A stretch of DNA of 64,000 nt. Source: JAGVSZ01 sp035456405. Its GTDB lineage: Bacteria > Pseudomonadota > Gammaproteobacteria > Burkholderiales > SG8-39. How positions within the stretch are numbered: position 1 is the first letter of the stretch; each line of letters begins with the position of its first letter. The stretch covers positions 1 through 64,000 of the forward strand of contig DATIDG010000060.1 in NCBI GenBank assembly GCA_035456405.1, written 5' to 3'. Position numbers and translations under genes: made by a program. The notes below the pieces were generated by a model. The model saw nothing but the letters and a program-made list of their open reading frames with translations, searched no databases and had not been told where the DNA came from. Positions 7,616 to 16,828 of the stretch are shown in pieces.

Positions 7616-10081
7616 TCACGCGCCGGAGGATAGCACGCGCAGCGCGAGCGGCTTCTTCACTTTGTCGGGCAGGACCCGGCCCTTCAGCGCGCGTTTCGAG
7701 ACGAAGTGCTCGAACTCCTTACCCTTGATCTCGACTGCGTTCTCGCGCCCGCGACCAAACCCCAGGACCTCGACGCCCCGCTCCCGCGTGACTAGGGCGG
7801 CGACGAGCTTCTCGCCCTTGTCGAGGCCCATGAGCGTGACGCCCCGGCCTCTTGCGAGATAGCCGACCTCGTCCAGATCGAAGGCGAGCATCTTCCCGCC
7901 CGAGGACACTGCGACCAGGAGGTTCCCGTGCGCCACTTCGAAGGGGAACGGCGCAATCGGCGCGCCATCCTCTTTGACGCTCATGAACTCGCGACCCGCC
8001 TTGCGGTTGGACAGCATGTCGCCGAGCTTGGCCACGAACCCGTAGCCGCTCGTCGCGGCCACCAGCACCGGCGTGTCGGCCTTGCCGGCAATGCAATGAA
8101 CGATCGTCCCGCCTTCCTGCACGTCGACAAGCGAGGACGCCGGTGCACCGTCGCCCCGGGCGGACGGCAGCTGCGCCGCATCCACGGTGTACGCGCGCCC
8201 GTTCGAATCGAGGAAAGCGACCGGGTCGACCGTGCGGCACTGGATGAGCGCGCCGAGCGCATCGCCTTCCTTGAACGACAGCGCCGCCGGATCGACGCCC
8301 CAGCCCTGGCGCGCGCGCACCCAGCCGTTCTTCGAGAAGATCACCGTCACCGGCTCGTCGATCACCGGCGTCTCGACCTCGGCCTTCTCCGCCTCCTCGA
8401 TGCGCGTGCGGCGCTTGTCGCCGAAGGTCTTCGCATCCTCCTCGATCTCGCCAACTACCAGCTCCTCGAGCGTCTTGCGATCCTTCAGCACCTTCTCGAG
8501 GGACTTCTGCTCCCTCTGCTGGTCCTTGAGCTCCTGCTCGATCTTGATGTGCTCGAGCTTCGCGAGCATCCGCAGGCGCATGTCGAGGATGTCGTCGGCC
8601 TGCCGCTCGCTGAGCTTGAACGCCTTGATCAGGTCCGCCTTCGGCTCGTCGGCGTTGCGGATGATCTTGATCACCTTGTCCACGTTCAGGAGGACGATCA
8701 TCCGTCCTTCGAGTACGTGGATGCGGTCCAGCACTTTCTCGAGCCGGTGCTTCGTACGCCGGGTGACCGTCGCAATCCGGAAATCGACCCATTCCGCGAC
8801 GATGTCGCGCAGGTTCTTGCCCGTCGGCCGGCCGTCGAGGCCGACGACGACGAGATTGATCGGGGCGTTCGTCTCCAGGCTCGTCTTCGCGAGCAGCAAG
8901 TTGGCGAATTCGTCCTCGCCGATCTTCGAGGTGCGCGGCTCGAAGACGAGGCGCACCGGGTGGGCGCGGTCGGACTCGTCGCGCATCTTGTCGAGCATCG
9001 ACAGCACGAGCTGCTTCTCGCGCGTCTGCTCCGGCGTCAGCGATTTCTTGCCCGGCCGCGGCTGCGGGTTGGTGATGGCGTCGATCTCCTCCTGGACCTT
9101 CTTCGCAGAGGTGCCGGGCGGCAGCTCGGTCACGACGAGCTGCCACTGGCCGCGCGCGAGGCGCTCGATCGTCCAGCGCGCCCGCACGCGGATCGATCCG
9201 CGCCCGGACTGATAGGCATCCTTCAGCTCGGCGCGGGGCGTGATGATCTGGCCGCCGCCGGGGAAATCGGGGCCCTTGACGTGCTTCATCAGCCCGGCGA
9301 CCGAAAGGTCCCGGTCGCGGACCATCGCGATCGCGGCCTGCGCCACCTCGTTGAGGTTGTGCGGCGGAATCTCGGTTGCCATCCCGACCGCGATCCCCGA
9401 GGCGCCGTTCAGGAGCAGCACCGGCAGCCGCGCCGGCAGCACTGCCGGCTCGTTCATGCTGCCGTCGTAGTTGGAGACGAAATCGACCGTGCCCTGGTCG
9501 AGCTCGGCGAGCAGCACCTCGGCGAACCTCGTCAGGCGCGCTTCCGTGTAGCGCATCGCCGCCGGCTCGTCGCCGTCGCGCGAGCCGAAGTTGCCCTCGC
9601 CGTCGATGAGCGGATAGCGCATCGTGAAGTTCTGCGCGAGCCGCACCAGCGCGTCGTACACCGACGCGTCGCCGTGGGGATGGAACTTGCCGAGCACGTC
9701 GCCGACGACGCGCGCGGATTTCTTGCGCGGCGTGCCGGAGCGCCCGCCCATGTCCCACATCGCATAAAGGATGCGGGCCTGGACCGGCTTCTGGCCGTCG
9801 CCCACGCGCGGCAGCGCGCGGTCCTTCACCGTTGCGATGGCGTATTGGAGGTACTGCGTCGAGGCGTACCGCCCCAGCGGCAGGCTGTCGCCGAATTCAC
9901 CCTCGAGCGGAGCGAAATGTGGCGGAAGCCCCCCGCCGTTGCCGGCGTCAGACTGTCGCGGCGGGCCGCCCCCGCCACCCGCGCCCGCGCCCGCCTTCGC
10001 GGCGGCGCCTGTGTCCTTCGCCGCCTTCGTCGCCGCCGCACTCGCCCCGAGCCCGTCGAACAGGTCTTTCTGATTGCCCAT
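7616..10081 (-). CDS. parC: DNA topoisomerase IV subunit A
   Basis: 821-aa type IIA topoisomerase breakage-rejoining subunit; with ParE it decatenates daughter chromosomes. The active tyrosine is in AAMRYTEARL. The HPHGD block marks the winged-helix/QRDR, followed by the tower, a coiled coil near residues 450-530 and a beta-pinwheel C-terminal domain. The residue matching E. coli ParC Ser80 appears to be alanine (HPHGDASVYD), with serine one position later. An unusual Ala/Gly-rich stretch of about 50 residues precedes the conserved core. I start at ATG 10081 (MGNQKDLFDGL), which has an AGAGGCGAC upstream. An in-frame ATG 21 bases earlier has no ribosome-binding site. Confidence 0.96.
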   Translation of the reverse strand: MGNQKDLFDGLGASAAATKAAKDTGAAAKAGAGAGGGGGPPRQSDAGNGGGLPPHFAPLEGEFGDSLPLGRYASTQYLQYAIATVKDRALPRVGDGQKPVQARILYAMWDMGGRSGTPRKKSARVVGDVLGKFHPHGDASVYDALVRLAQNFTMRYPLIDGEGNFGSRDGDEPAAMRYTEARLTRFAEVLLAELDQGTVDFVSNYDGSMNEPAVLPARLPVLLLNGASGIAVGMATEIPPHNLNEVAQAAIAMVRDRDLSVAGLMKHVKGPDFPGGGQIITPRAELKDAYQSGRGSIRVRARWTIERLARGQWQLVVTELPPGTSAKKVQEEIDAITNPQPRPGKKSLTPEQTREKQLVLSMLDKMRDESDRAHPVRLVFEPRTSKIGEDEFANLLLAKTSLETNAPINLVVVGLDGRPTGKNLRDIVAEWVDFRIATVTRRTKHRLEKVLDRIHVLEGRMIVLLNVDKVIKIIRNADEPKADLIKAFKLSERQADDILDMRLRMLAKLEHIKIEQELKDQQREQKSLEKVLKDRKTLEELVVGEIEEDAKTFGDKRRTRIEEAEKAEVETPVIDEPVTVIFSKNGWVRARQGWGVDPAALSFKEGDALGALIQCRTVDPVAFLDSNGRAYTVDAAQLPSARGDGAPASSLVDVQEGGTIVHCIAGKADTPVLVAATSGYGFVAKLGDMLSNRKAGREFMSVKEDGAPIAPFPFEVAHGNLLVAVSSGGKMLAFDLDEVGYLARGRGVTLMGLDKGEKLVAALVTRERGVEVLGFGRGRENAVEIKGKEFEHFVSKRALKGRVLPDKVKKPLALRVLSSGA

Positions 10082-10152
10082 GTCGCCTCTGTTACGAGGC
10101 ATGGTGGAACAAGGGGGCTACGCCCACTTGAAGATCCCCCAAGCCAGCCGAG

Positions 10153-12144
10153 TCACGAAATATCCGCATCGACCAGGTTGCCGAACGTCTCCATCCACTC
10201 GCGCCGCTGCGTGGCGTTCTCGCGCGCCATCATCATGTTGAAGACTTCGCGGTCGGCGTCGAGCGTGCCGTCTTCGACCCGCACCGGAAGCATGCGGCGC
10301 GTGTCGGGGTTGAGCGTGGTCTCCCACAGCTGCTCCGGGCTCATCTCGCCGAGGCCCTTGAAGCGGCTGACGGTCCAGCTCCCGTCCTTCACGCCCTCGT
10401 CGGCGAGCTTCTCCTCGATCGCCTCGAGCTCCTGCTTGTCGAGGGCGTACAGCTTGCGCGCGGGCTTGCCTTTGCCCTGCCCCGGCACATCGATGCGGAA
10501 GAGCGGCGGCAGGGCGACGAACACGTTCCCGCGCTCGATGAGCTTCGGGAAATGCCGGAAGAACAGCGTGAGCAGCAGCACCTGGATGTGCGAGCCGTCG
10601 ACGTCCGCGTCGGCGAGGATGATCAGCCTCTTGTACCGCAGGTTGGAGAGATCGACGGCGTCCTCGAGCCGGTGGTGATCGACGCCGATCGCGAGCGCGA
10701 TCGCCTCGATTTCCTTGTTCGAGTAGAGCGTGTCGCCGCTGTCCTGCCAGGTGTTCTTCGGCTTGCCCTTCAACGGCAGCACCGCCTGGAACTCCTTGTC
10801 CCGCGCCTGTTTCGCGGAACCGCCCGCCGAATCCCCCTCGACGATGAAGAGCTCGTTGCGATCCGGGTCGTCCGACGCGCAGTCGGTCAGCTTGCCCGGC
10901 AGCACCGCCACGCCGGAGGCCTTGCGTCGCTCGACCTTCTGCGCCGCCCGCGTGCGCGCCGCGGCCTGCGCGATCACGAGCTCCGCGATGCGCTTGCCCT
11001 CGTCGACGTGCGTGTTGAGCCAGAGCTCGAACGGGTCGCGGACCATCTGCGCCACGAGCTTCACCGCGTCGCGCGAGATCAGCTCGTTCTTGACCTGGCC
11101 CTTGAACTGCGGGTCAAGCATCTTCACCGCGAGCACGTAGCAGGCGCGCGACCACACGTCTTCGGGAACGATCTTCAGGCCGCGCTGGCCCATCGCGTGG
11201 TGGTCGATGAAGTTGCGGATCGCGCTGTACACCCCCTCCCGCAGGCCGGCGACGTGCGTGCCGCCGTGGCGCGTCGGGATCATGTTGACATACGCCTCGG
11301 CGACGACGTCGCCCTCCGCCGCCCAGGCGATCGCCCACATCGCGCCCTCGCCCTCGGCGAAGCTGTCCGACTCCGACTGCGCGGCGATGTACCGCTCCCC
11401 GAGGAAGGCATCGGCGACCGGCGCGAGCGCCGCGATCGCGGCGGCGAAATAGCCCTTGATGCCCTCCGGAAAGTGCCAGGTCGTCTTCTCGATCTTGCCC
11501 TTCTTCTCGACGCCCAGCGTGAACTTCACGCCCGGGAGCAGCATCGCTTTCGCACGCAGCAGTGCGGCGATGTCCGCGACGACGATCTGCGGCGAGTCGA
11601 AGTACTTCGCGTCGGGCCAGAAGCGCACGCGGGTGCCGCTTTCCCTCGGTCCGGCGGCGCCGATCCGCTTCAGCGGCTCCTTGACCTTCCCGTTGTCGGC
11701 GAACACGAGTCGATGGCGCGTGCCGTCGCGGGTGACTTCCACGTCGAGGCGCCGGGCGAGCGCATTGGTCACGCACACGCCCACGCCGTGCAGCCCCCCG
11801 GCGATGCGGTAGACGGCGTCCTTGTCGGTCTTGCGGAACTTCCCGCCCGAATGCAGCGTGGTGAAGATCACCTGCACCGCCGGCACCTTCTTCTTCGGAT
11901 GGAGGTCGACCGGGATGCCGCGGCCGTCGTCGACGACCTCCGCCGAGCCGTCCTCGTACAGGGTGACCGACACGTTCTTCGCAAACCCGGCCAGCCCTTC
12001 GTCCGAGGCGTTGTCGATGACTTCGACGAGCGCGTGGTTCGGGTTGACCGGGTCGGTGTACATCCCTGGCCGGTGCAGGATCGGCGACAGATCCTCGAGG
12101 ATCTCGATGTCCTCGGCGCTGTAGGCCCTAGATTTCGTTGCCAT
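10153..12144 (-). CDS. parE: DNA topoisomerase IV subunit B
   Basis: 663-aa ATPase subunit of topoisomerase IV. It has a GHKL ATP-binding domain (EVIDNASDE, DDGRGIPVD, GGLHGVG) and a transducer domain. The Toprim domain has the metal-binding glutamate in FIVEGDSAGG, followed by the DADVDGSHI acidic motif. It is 71 bases upstream of parC and surely co-transcribed. The start at ATG 12144 (MATKSRAYSAEDI) matches the family; the longer open frame upstream is non-coding. Confidence 0.96.
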   Translation of the reverse strand: MATKSRAYSAEDIEILEDLSPILHRPGMYTDPVNPNHALVEVIDNASDEGLAGFAKNVSVTLYEDGSAEVVDDGRGIPVDLHPKKKVPAVQVIFTTLHSGGKFRKTDKDAVYRIAGGLHGVGVCVTNALARRLDVEVTRDGTRHRLVFADNGKVKEPLKRIGAAGPRESGTRVRFWPDAKYFDSPQIVVADIAALLRAKAMLLPGVKFTLGVEKKGKIEKTTWHFPEGIKGYFAAAIAALAPVADAFLGERYIAAQSESDSFAEGEGAMWAIAWAAEGDVVAEAYVNMIPTRHGGTHVAGLREGVYSAIRNFIDHHAMGQRGLKIVPEDVWSRACYVLAVKMLDPQFKGQVKNELISRDAVKLVAQMVRDPFELWLNTHVDEGKRIAELVIAQAAARTRAAQKVERRKASGVAVLPGKLTDCASDDPDRNELFIVEGDSAGGSAKQARDKEFQAVLPLKGKPKNTWQDSGDTLYSNKEIEAIALAIGVDHHRLEDAVDLSNLRYKRLIILADADVDGSHIQVLLLTLFFRHFPKLIERGNVFVALPPLFRIDVPGQGKGKPARKLYALDKQELEAIEEKLADEGVKDGSWTVSRFKGLGEMSPEQLWETTLNPDTRRMLPVRVEDGTLDADREVFNMMMARENATQRREWMETFGNLVDADIS

Positions 12145-12226
12145 TCTCTGGGTCGCCCCTAGATATTGGGGTCCGTCGGCAGGAGATGATACCGTCATGG
12201 CGCCCGCGGCGCGAGCCGAAATGCAT

Positions 12227-12460
12227 TCAGCGGCTGTCTCCCGGCGAATCCATTGTCGCGCCGCCCCGCCCGCCCTCCGGAAGATGGCAGGCCGCGCGCC
12301 CCGGTGCGAGCAGGAGCTGTGCGCCGAACACGGCGATCGCCAGCGTGATCCCGGCCCACGTGGGCAGAAATTGCCCGGCCGCCACGACCAGCGCCCACGC
12401 GCCAATCCAGACGAGCGCCCTCGTCCAGCGGGCGGGGCGTTCGGTGCGGTCGCCGACCAT
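12227..12460 (-). CDS. small two-helix membrane protein, unknown function
   Basis: 77-aa open frame with two hydrophobic helices (about residues 15-33 and 36-53), a basic N-terminus and a polar glycine-rich tail. It reads as a plausible inner-membrane protein upstream of parE and transcribed with it. The ribosome-binding site is weak and I recognise no family. It could be a spurious frame in GC-rich DNA, but the clean hydrophobic pattern argues for a gene. Confidence 0.45.
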   Translation of the reverse strand: MVGDRTERPARWTRALVWIGAWALVVAAGQFLPTWAGITLAIAVFGAQLLLAPGRAACHLPEGGRGGATMDSPGDSR

Positions 12461-12533
12461 GAGGCGAGTCTAGCGCGTGAACGCTCCCCCGGCGCTAGAG
12501 TAGCAGCTCGAATCTCAATCCTCGGGCAGCTCC

Positions 12534-14534
12534 TTGGCGCATCCGGCGGACGCAGCTTCCGGCGAGCTCGACTGGCAGGACGGCCAGCCGGTCTCGCGCC
12601 GCTTCGGCGACGTCTTCTTCTCCCGCGGCTCCGGCGTCGGGGAGACGCACCATGTGTTCCTCGCCGGTAACGCGCTGCGCGAGCGCTGGGCCGGCCTCGT
12701 TCCGGGCGCACAGTTCCTCGTGGGCGAAACCGGCTTCGGCACCGGCCTCAATTTTCTGTGCGCCTGGGCGCTTTGGGACGAGGCCGCGCCGCGCGACGCG
12801 CGATTCCACTTCGTGAGCGTCGAGGCCTATCCGCTCCGGCGTGAGGAGCTCGCCCGCGCGCTCGCGCTGTGGCCGGCGCTCGGAACGTATCGCGAGCAGC
12901 TCGTGCACCGCTGGGAGGACTTCGCACCGGGCTGGCACCGCCTCGCTTTCGCGCCGGGGCGCGTCACCCTGACGCTGCTGATCGGAGACGTCGGTGCGGT
13001 GCTACCGCGGCTCGATGCCGACGTCGACGCGTGGTTTCTCGACGGCTTCGCACCCGCCCGGAACCCCGAGATGTGGTCGCCCGCGGTGCTCGCACAGGTC
13101 GCCCGTCTTTCGCGCCCGGGAACGACGTTCGCGACGTACACGTGCGCCGGCGACGTCCGCCGCGGCCTGGAGGGCGTCGGTTTCACGGTCCGCAAGGAAA
13201 AGGGCTTCGGCGCGAAACGCGAGATGTTCTGCGGGACGCTCGCGACGCGACCGGCCGGACCGTGGCGCGCGCCGTGGTTCACGCGTCCGGACACACCGCG
13301 CGCCGAGCGACGCGCGGTGATCATCGGCAGCGGGCCTGGGGGGGCGTCGACGGCAGCGAGCCTCGCCGCGCGCGGGTGGGCGGTAGAAGTCCTCGAGCGT
13401 CGCGGCGACGCGGGTCCACCGGCCGCCGGCAAGCACCAGGGCATCCTCTACGCGCATCCCTCGCCGCATCCGACCGCGCTCAACGAGCTTGCGCTTGCCG
13501 GACTCCAGCACAGTGCGCGGCTACTGCGCGGCGGTCTCGTCCCGGATCCCGACGACCATGGCCTCTGCGGCGTGCTGCAGCTGGCGTACGACGACGCCGA
13601 GTCGAGGCGACAGGCGGGCGTCGCGGCTCTCGGCGTGCCCCGCGCGCTGCTCCACCCGGTCGATCGCGCGGGCGCCGCCGCGATCGCGGGCCTGGCGATG
13701 CCGCACGGTGGACTCTTCTTTCCATCCGCGGGCTGGGTGCACCCGCCCGCGCTGTGCCGCGCCCTGCTCGATCATGCGCGGATCCGCGTGCACCGCAGCC
13801 GAACGGCGATCGAGATCGTGCGGACCGGGCCGCAATGGACCGTGCACGACGCCGCGGGACTCGCCGTCACTGCGCCAACCCTTGTGATCGCAGCCGGCGC
13901 GGAGTCTGGGCGCTTCGGCGCGACCCGCCATGTCCCGTTGCGCGCGATCCGCGGACAGATCACGCTCATGCCGGCCACGCCGGCGAGCCGCGCGTTGCGG
14001 ACAGTCCTGTGCGGCGAAGGGTACGTGGCGCCCGCGCGCAACGGCGTGCACAGCCTCGGGGCGACGCACAAGTTCCGCGATCTCGAGGTCGACGTACGCG
14101 CGACGGAGAACCAAGAGAACGTGCAGCGTCTCGGCCGGCTCGCGCCGGCGCTGCATGCTGCCCTGGACGCCGCGAACCTCGACGCAGCCGCGCTCGAGGG
14201 CGTTGCCGGCTTGCGCTGCTCGAGCCCCGACTACCTGCCTGTCATCGGCCCGGTCGCGAACGCGGCGGCATTCACGCAGGCCTACGCCGCGCTCTCGCGC
14301 GACGCGATGCTCGAACCCGATGTGCCGTCACCCTGGCTGGACGGCCTGTACCTGAACACGGCCCACGGCTCGCGCGGACTCGTCACTGCGCCCCTCTCGG
14401 GCGAGGTGCTCGCCGCATACCTGGAGGGCGAGCCGATGCCGCTGCCGACCGGCGTCGTGGAGGCCCTTCACCCCAGCCGGTTCCTGCTGCGCGCGCTGAT
14501 TCGCCACAGGATCGCAGTCCCGCTTCCCCGTTAG
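12534..14534 (+). CDS. mnmC: bifunctional tRNA mnm5s2U biosynthesis protein MnmC
   Basis: 666 aa with two fused enzymes. Residues about 1-240 are the SAM-dependent methyltransferase (MnmC2), with GETGFGTGLNFL as the SAM-binding loop and DAWFLDGFAPARNPEMW. Residues about 260-650 are the FAD-dependent oxidase (MnmC1), with the dinucleotide motif IIGSGPGGASTAASLA. Together they turn cmnm5(s2)U34 into mnm5(s2)U34 in tRNAs, after MnmEG. I use TTG 12534 as start. It is the first possible initiator after an in-frame TAG at 12501, and later starts would cut conserved N-terminal sequence. Its stop overlaps the convergent acyl-CoA dehydrogenase stop. Confidence 0.94.
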   Translation: MAHPADAASGELDWQDGQPVSRRFGDVFFSRGSGVGETHHVFLAGNALRERWAGLVPGAQFLVGETGFGTGLNFLCAWALWDEAAPRDARFHFVSVEAYPLRREELARALALWPALGTYREQLVHRWEDFAPGWHRLAFAPGRVTLTLLIGDVGAVLPRLDADVDAWFLDGFAPARNPEMWSPAVLAQVARLSRPGTTFATYTCAGDVRRGLEGVGFTVRKEKGFGAKREMFCGTLATRPAGPWRAPWFTRPDTPRAERRAVIIGSGPGGASTAASLAARGWAVEVLERRGDAGPPAAGKHQGILYAHPSPHPTALNELALAGLQHSARLLRGGLVPDPDDHGLCGVLQLAYDDAESRRQAGVAALGVPRALLHPVDRAGAAAIAGLAMPHGGLFFPSAGWVHPPALCRALLDHARIRVHRSRTAIEIVRTGPQWTVHDAAGLAVTAPTLVIAAGAESGRFGATRHVPLRAIRGQITLMPATPASRALRTVLCGEGYVAPARNGVHSLGATHKFRDLEVDVRATENQENVQRLGRLAPALHAALDAANLDAAALEGVAGLRCSSPDYLPVIGPVANAAAFTQAYAALSRDAMLEPDVPSPWLDGLYLNTAHGSRGLVTAPLSGEVLAAYLEGEPMPLPTGVVEALHPSRFLLRALIRHRIAVPLPR

Positions 14535-15760
14535 CGCGTTGCGGCAGCGGGAATGTGCTTCGCCAGCTCGAGCTTTGCGAGCTGGTTGCGATGCACTTCG
14601 TCCGGACCGTCCGCGAAGCGGAGAGTGCGGTTCCACGAGTACATCCACGCGAGCGGGAAATCGTCGCACACGCCGCCGCCGCCGTGTGCCTGGATCGCCC
14701 AGTCGATGACCTGCTGCGCGACGTTCGGCGCGAGAATCTTGATCATCGCGATCTCGGCGCGCGCCGCCTTGTTGCCGACCGTGTCCATCATGTACGCCGC
14801 CTTCAGGGTGAGCAGCCGCGCCGAGTCGATCATCACGCGCGCCTCCGCGATGCGCTCCTGCGTCACCGTGCGGTCGGCCACCGGCTTGCCGAACGTCACG
14901 CGGCCGAGCGCCCGCTTGCACATCAGCTCGAGCGCACGCTCGGCCTGGCCGATGATGCGCATGCAGTGGTGGATGCGTCCCGGCCCGAGCCGGCCCTGCG
15001 CGATCTCGAAGCCGCGCCCCTCGCCGAGCAAGATGTTCGATGCCGGCACGCGCACGTTCTCGAAGGTCGTCTCGGCATGGCCGTGCGGCGCGTCGTCGTA
15101 GCCGAACACGCTCAGCGCGCGCACCACCTTCACGCCCGGCGCGTCGCGCGGGATGAGGATCATCGACTGCTGCTGGTGGCGCGGTCCGTCCGGGTCGGTC
15201 TTGCCCATGAAGATGAAGATCTTGCAGCGCGGATCCATCGCGCCGGACGACCACCACTTGCGCCCGTTGACGACATAATGGTCGCCGTCGCGGACGATGC
15301 GGGCCTGGATGTTCGTCGCGTCCGATGACGCCACGTCCGGCTCGGTCATCGCGAAGCAGGAGCGGATCTTCCCCTCGGCGAGCGGCTCGAGCCACTCTCT
15401 CTTCTGCGCGTCGTTGCCGTAGCGGATCAGCGTCTCCATGTTGCCGGTGTCGGGCGCCGAGCAGTTGAACACCTCCGGCGCCCAGAACACGCGGCCCATG
15501 ATCTCGCACAGCGGGGCGTACTCGAGATTGGTGAGCGCGCCGCCGTGCGCCTTCGGCCACCAGAGATTCCACAGCTCCTGCGCGCGCGCCTTCGGCTTCA
15601 GCTCCTCGATGATCCGGGTGGGCGTCCAGCGCTGGCCCTTGCGCGTGTTCTCCTCGACCTCCTCGTTGAAGCGCCGCTCGTTCGGGTAGATATGGTCGTC
15701 CATGAAGCGCAGGAGCTTCTCCTGCAGCGCCTTGACCTTGTCGGAATACGCGAAGTCCAT
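14531..15760 (-). CDS. acyl-CoA dehydrogenase family protein (ACAD10/11-like)
   Basis: 409-aa flavoprotein that introduces a 2,3-double bond into acyl-CoA and passes electrons to ETF. It has the FAD-binding FAMTEPDVASSDATNI segment, the KWWSSGAMDPRCKIFIFMGKT core and a C-terminal LRFADGPDEVH. That last signature is typical of the ACAD10/11-like branch rather than short-chain enzymes. A GGAGG lies eight bases before the ATG at 15760. Its last codon overlaps the mnmC stop on the other strand (shared TTAG), so no terminator separates them. Chain-length preference is unknown. Confidence 0.92.
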   Translation of the reverse strand: MDFAYSDKVKALQEKLLRFMDDHIYPNERRFNEEVEENTRKGQRWTPTRIIEELKPKARAQELWNLWWPKAHGGALTNLEYAPLCEIMGRVFWAPEVFNCSAPDTGNMETLIRYGNDAQKREWLEPLAEGKIRSCFAMTEPDVASSDATNIQARIVRDGDHYVVNGRKWWSSGAMDPRCKIFIFMGKTDPDGPRHQQQSMILIPRDAPGVKVVRALSVFGYDDAPHGHAETTFENVRVPASNILLGEGRGFEIAQGRLGPGRIHHCMRIIGQAERALELMCKRALGRVTFGKPVADRTVTQERIAEARVMIDSARLLTLKAAYMMDTVGNKAARAEIAMIKILAPNVAQQVIDWAIQAHGGGGVCDDFPLAWMYSWNRTLRFADGPDEVHRNQLAKLELAKHIPAAATR

Positions 15761-15838
15761 CGGGTGCCTCCAGCAGGGGATCGAAGAGCGGATGCGCGTA
15801 TTCTCCCCGATGTGCTGGCCGAGGGGGCGGGTACGAGG

Positions 15839-15885
15839 AAAAAGGAAGCGCCACCGGCGAGCAGCGCCTCGCCGGTGGGCCTTCC
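15839..15885 (-). terminator. Rho-independent terminator after the 154-aa gene
   Basis: On the minus strand a long stem (GGAAGGCCCACCGGCGAG paired with CTCGCCGGTGGCGCTTCC) closes a six-base loop, and five T residues (15843-15839) follow directly. It lies 33 bases after the stop of the 154-aa gene and ahead of the acyl-CoA dehydrogenase start at 15760, so it insulates the two. Confidence 0.85.
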
Positions 15886-15917
15886 TGCCTGAGACGAAAC
15901 GGCCTACCCGAGCCGCG

Positions 15918-16382
15918 TTACGCCGGCTGGAAGATCGTGACGATCGGGCCTTCGACGGTCGCGACGATCGGGTACGGGTTGCCGGGGCCGCCGTCGTCGT
16001 GCAGCTGGACCAGCGTCACGAGCTTGTAGACGCCAGCCGGGACGGTTCCGGCGGGAATGTTGATGTTCGCCGCATAGGTCCGCTTGGGACCGGCGCCGAG
16101 CACACCCGCGAGCGTGTTGACGATCACAGGACCGGCCACCGGAAGGGCCATCTCGGCCCCCGGACCGATCGACTCGACGAACGCGCGCAGGCGGAACTCG
16201 TCGATCAGGAACGGTGTAAACGCGCCGGTCATCTCCCAATCCACCCTGACGCCCCAGTTCTGCGTGGTGCGGATGTGATTGGTCGGAACGGGCGTGTCGG
16301 GGGCGGCGAGCTCGAAAACCGTCGCTTGCATCGTGCCGTCGTAGGCCGGCTCGGTGCCGAGTGGAACGCTAAAGTCTGCCAT
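15918..16382 (-). CDS. conserved-looking hypothetical protein (154 aa)
   Basis: 154-aa protein of unknown function, rich in beta-strand-forming segments (YDGTMQATVFELAAP, RTYAANINIPAGTVPAGVYKLVTLVQL) with few charged clusters. There is no signal peptide or membrane helix, so it is probably a cytoplasmic beta-sandwich. The start at 16382 has an AGGAGC site. It has its own terminator downstream. Upstream lies a set of 11-bp-phased direct repeats, and the divergent SARP-type activator gene is about 780 bases away, so it may be the activator's target. Confidence 0.75.
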   Translation of the reverse strand: MADFSVPLGTEPAYDGTMQATVFELAAPDTPVPTNHIRTTQNWGVRVDWEMTGAFTPFLIDEFRLRAFVESIGPGAEMALPVAGPVIVNTLAGVLGAGPKRTYAANINIPAGTVPAGVYKLVTLVQLHDDGGPGNPYPIVATVEGPIVTIFQPA

Positions 16383-16512
16383 GGTTGCTGCTCCTAGAGG
16401 TGACTGTGAGTCGGATCGCTCTTCACGATCCTGCTGGTGCCTCGGCGCGACTCGGGTCGAACCGGGCCGTCGCTTGCACCCTCGCAGCCTAGGCGGCCGG
16501 AATTAACCGCCG

Positions 16513-16540
16513 CTTACCGGGCACTTTCCAGACGCTTACC
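16513..16540 (-). promoter_or_regulatory. candidate SARP operator: three direct repeats at 11-bp spacing
   Basis: On the minus strand GGTAAG (16540-16535), GGAAAG (16529-16524) and GGTAAG (16518-16513) repeat with exact 11-base spacing. They are followed six bases later by TTAATT, a possible -10 box. SARP activators are known to bind direct repeats one or two helical turns apart, placed just ahead of a -10 element. The nearby SARP gene makes this the obvious candidate site. Binding is inferred. Confidence 0.5.
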
Positions 16541-16573
16541 CGTCGGGAGCGACTGCCGCAGCGCTCCCGTCCC

Positions 16574-16828
16574 TCAGTGCAGATAGCCAGTGCGGTCAGG
16601 CCCTTGAGAACCATCGAACTCGCGCGCGTCGCTCGCAGCTATGCGAAGTCCGCCCGTGCTCGTCGAATGGATCGCATGCTCGTCCCCGCGGTCGAGCGCG
16701 ATGATCTTGACCCTGTTCGCGCCGTGTTCGATCACGACGCGACGGTTGCACGTCGAGCACAGCCACTCCTGCGCACCCGACGGAAAGGATTGCTGAAGGT
16801 TCATCTCGTGCCGTTCGGTGTCGGACAT
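16574..16828 (-). CDS. small CxxC (zinc-ribbon-like) hypothetical protein
   Basis: 84-aa protein beginning MSDTERHEMNLQQ. It has one WLCSTCNRRVVIEHG segment, a CxxC knuckle often found in half zinc ribbons or rubredoxin-like proteins, followed by a beta-rich part and a polar tail. I start at 16828 because GAGGAG lies six bases upstream. The longer frame adds 40 residues of no character. It may dimerise to complete a metal site. Function unknown; it shares the patch with the SARP regulator. Confidence 0.7.
   Translation of the reverse strand: MSDTERHEMNLQQSFPSGAQEWLCSTCNRRVVIEHGANRVKIIALDRGDEHAIHSTSTGGLRIAASDAREFDGSQGPDRTGYLH

Noticed and set aside
7928..10678. 916-codon open frame on the plus strand opposite parC
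   Set aside because: Antisense shadow of parC; the parC frame carries the active-site tyrosine and all domains.
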